64,000 nucleotides of DNA from DASZHJ01 sp035507155 (GTDB lineage: Bacteria > Pseudomonadota > Alphaproteobacteria > ATCC43930 > CGMCC-115725): the NCBI GenBank assembly GCA_035507155.1, contig DATJOK010000174.1, positions 1-64,000 on the forward strand. The letters are read 5' to 3'. Position 1 is the stretch's first letter. Every line of letters starts with the position of its first letter. The notes below the pieces were generated by a model. The model had not been told where the DNA came from and did not search any database. It was given only the letters and a program-made list of their open reading frames with translations. The position numbers and the translations under genes are program-made. Positions 63,985-64,000 of this stretch are shown here, one piece after another.

Positions 63985-64000
63985 GTGCAGGCGCTTTTGG
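63985..64000 (+). CDS. Start of a gene cut by the right edge
   Basis: GTG at 63985 follows GGGGAGG by four bases, a strong ribosome binding site, and reads MQALL before the window ends. Nothing can be said of its function. Confidence 0.4.

Overview
The window is a 64 kb piece of a high-GC chromosome (roughly two thirds G+C by eye), densely coded and without insertion sequences, integrases, rRNA or CRISPR arrays. Several genes point to an alphaproteobacterium: a PopZ-type polar organiser, a ChvG/ChvI-type two-component pair, an AapJQMP-type amino-acid ABC transporter, an NDUFS4-type complex I accessory subunit, a Pcm gene beside a TolC-type gene, and several PAS_5-type proteins. The mix fits Rhodospirillales-like or related soil/rhizosphere lineages better than enterics, but the order cannot be fixed from this sequence alone. 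The layout looks like ordinary core chromosome with small lineage-specific patches.

Region 1 (1-16.1 kb) is mainly housekeeping: a partial GT22-type mannosyltransferase, ilvD, a HAD hydrolase, a Yip1 membrane protein, valS, popZ, tolC and pcm. tRNA-Cys and tRNA-Asn flank a secreted lytic transglycosylase. A proline-rich lipoprotein overlaps the start of a ChvI/ChvG-like regulator pair.

Region 2 (16.1-31.2 kb) is transport and sulfur/amino-acid metabolism: an orphan peptide-type binding protein, cysK, an alanyl-tRNA editing protein, sseA, aapJQMP on the minus strand, a metC-type lyase, modBC without modA, and two secreted proteins.

Region 3 (31.2-41.3 kb) is the most accessory-looking part: a divergent GNAT/XRE pair around a perfect palindrome, two PAS_5 proteins (one with a strange N-terminus), two unrelated glycosyltransferases, a 76-residue protein with seven consecutive histidines, an FAD oxidoreductase, a DUF1194 protein and a DEAD-box helicase.

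Region 4 (41.3-53.2 kb) holds a Cache-type chemoreceptor preceded by interleaved inverted repeats, TRAP transporter membrane subunits, a WHGGG-repeat secreted protein, a Crp/Fnr regulator divergent from two tiny membrane proteins with tandem CRP-type sites between them, tRNA-Pro and tRNA-Arg flanking the NDUFS4 gene, a DUF192 protein, a histone-deacetylase-family enzyme, an XRE-cupin regulator with a Cys/Met-type PLP enzyme, and an SDR.

Region 5 (53.3-63.2 kb) is a complete molybdenum hydroxylase cluster of the cox type: coxG, coxS-L-M, coxD-E, a split XdhC pair and a fused molybdopterin-binding/nucleotidyltransferase protein. The large subunit carries AYRGAGR, the form II signature, so the substrate may not be CO. 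Nearly every junction is a 4-nt ATGA overlap, except that a strong hairpin separates the structural genes from the maturation genes. modBC could supply molybdate to this system. I found no clear new defence or mobile system. The best candidates for new biology are the interleaved repeat leader, the tandem CRP sites with small membrane genes, and the poly-His protein.
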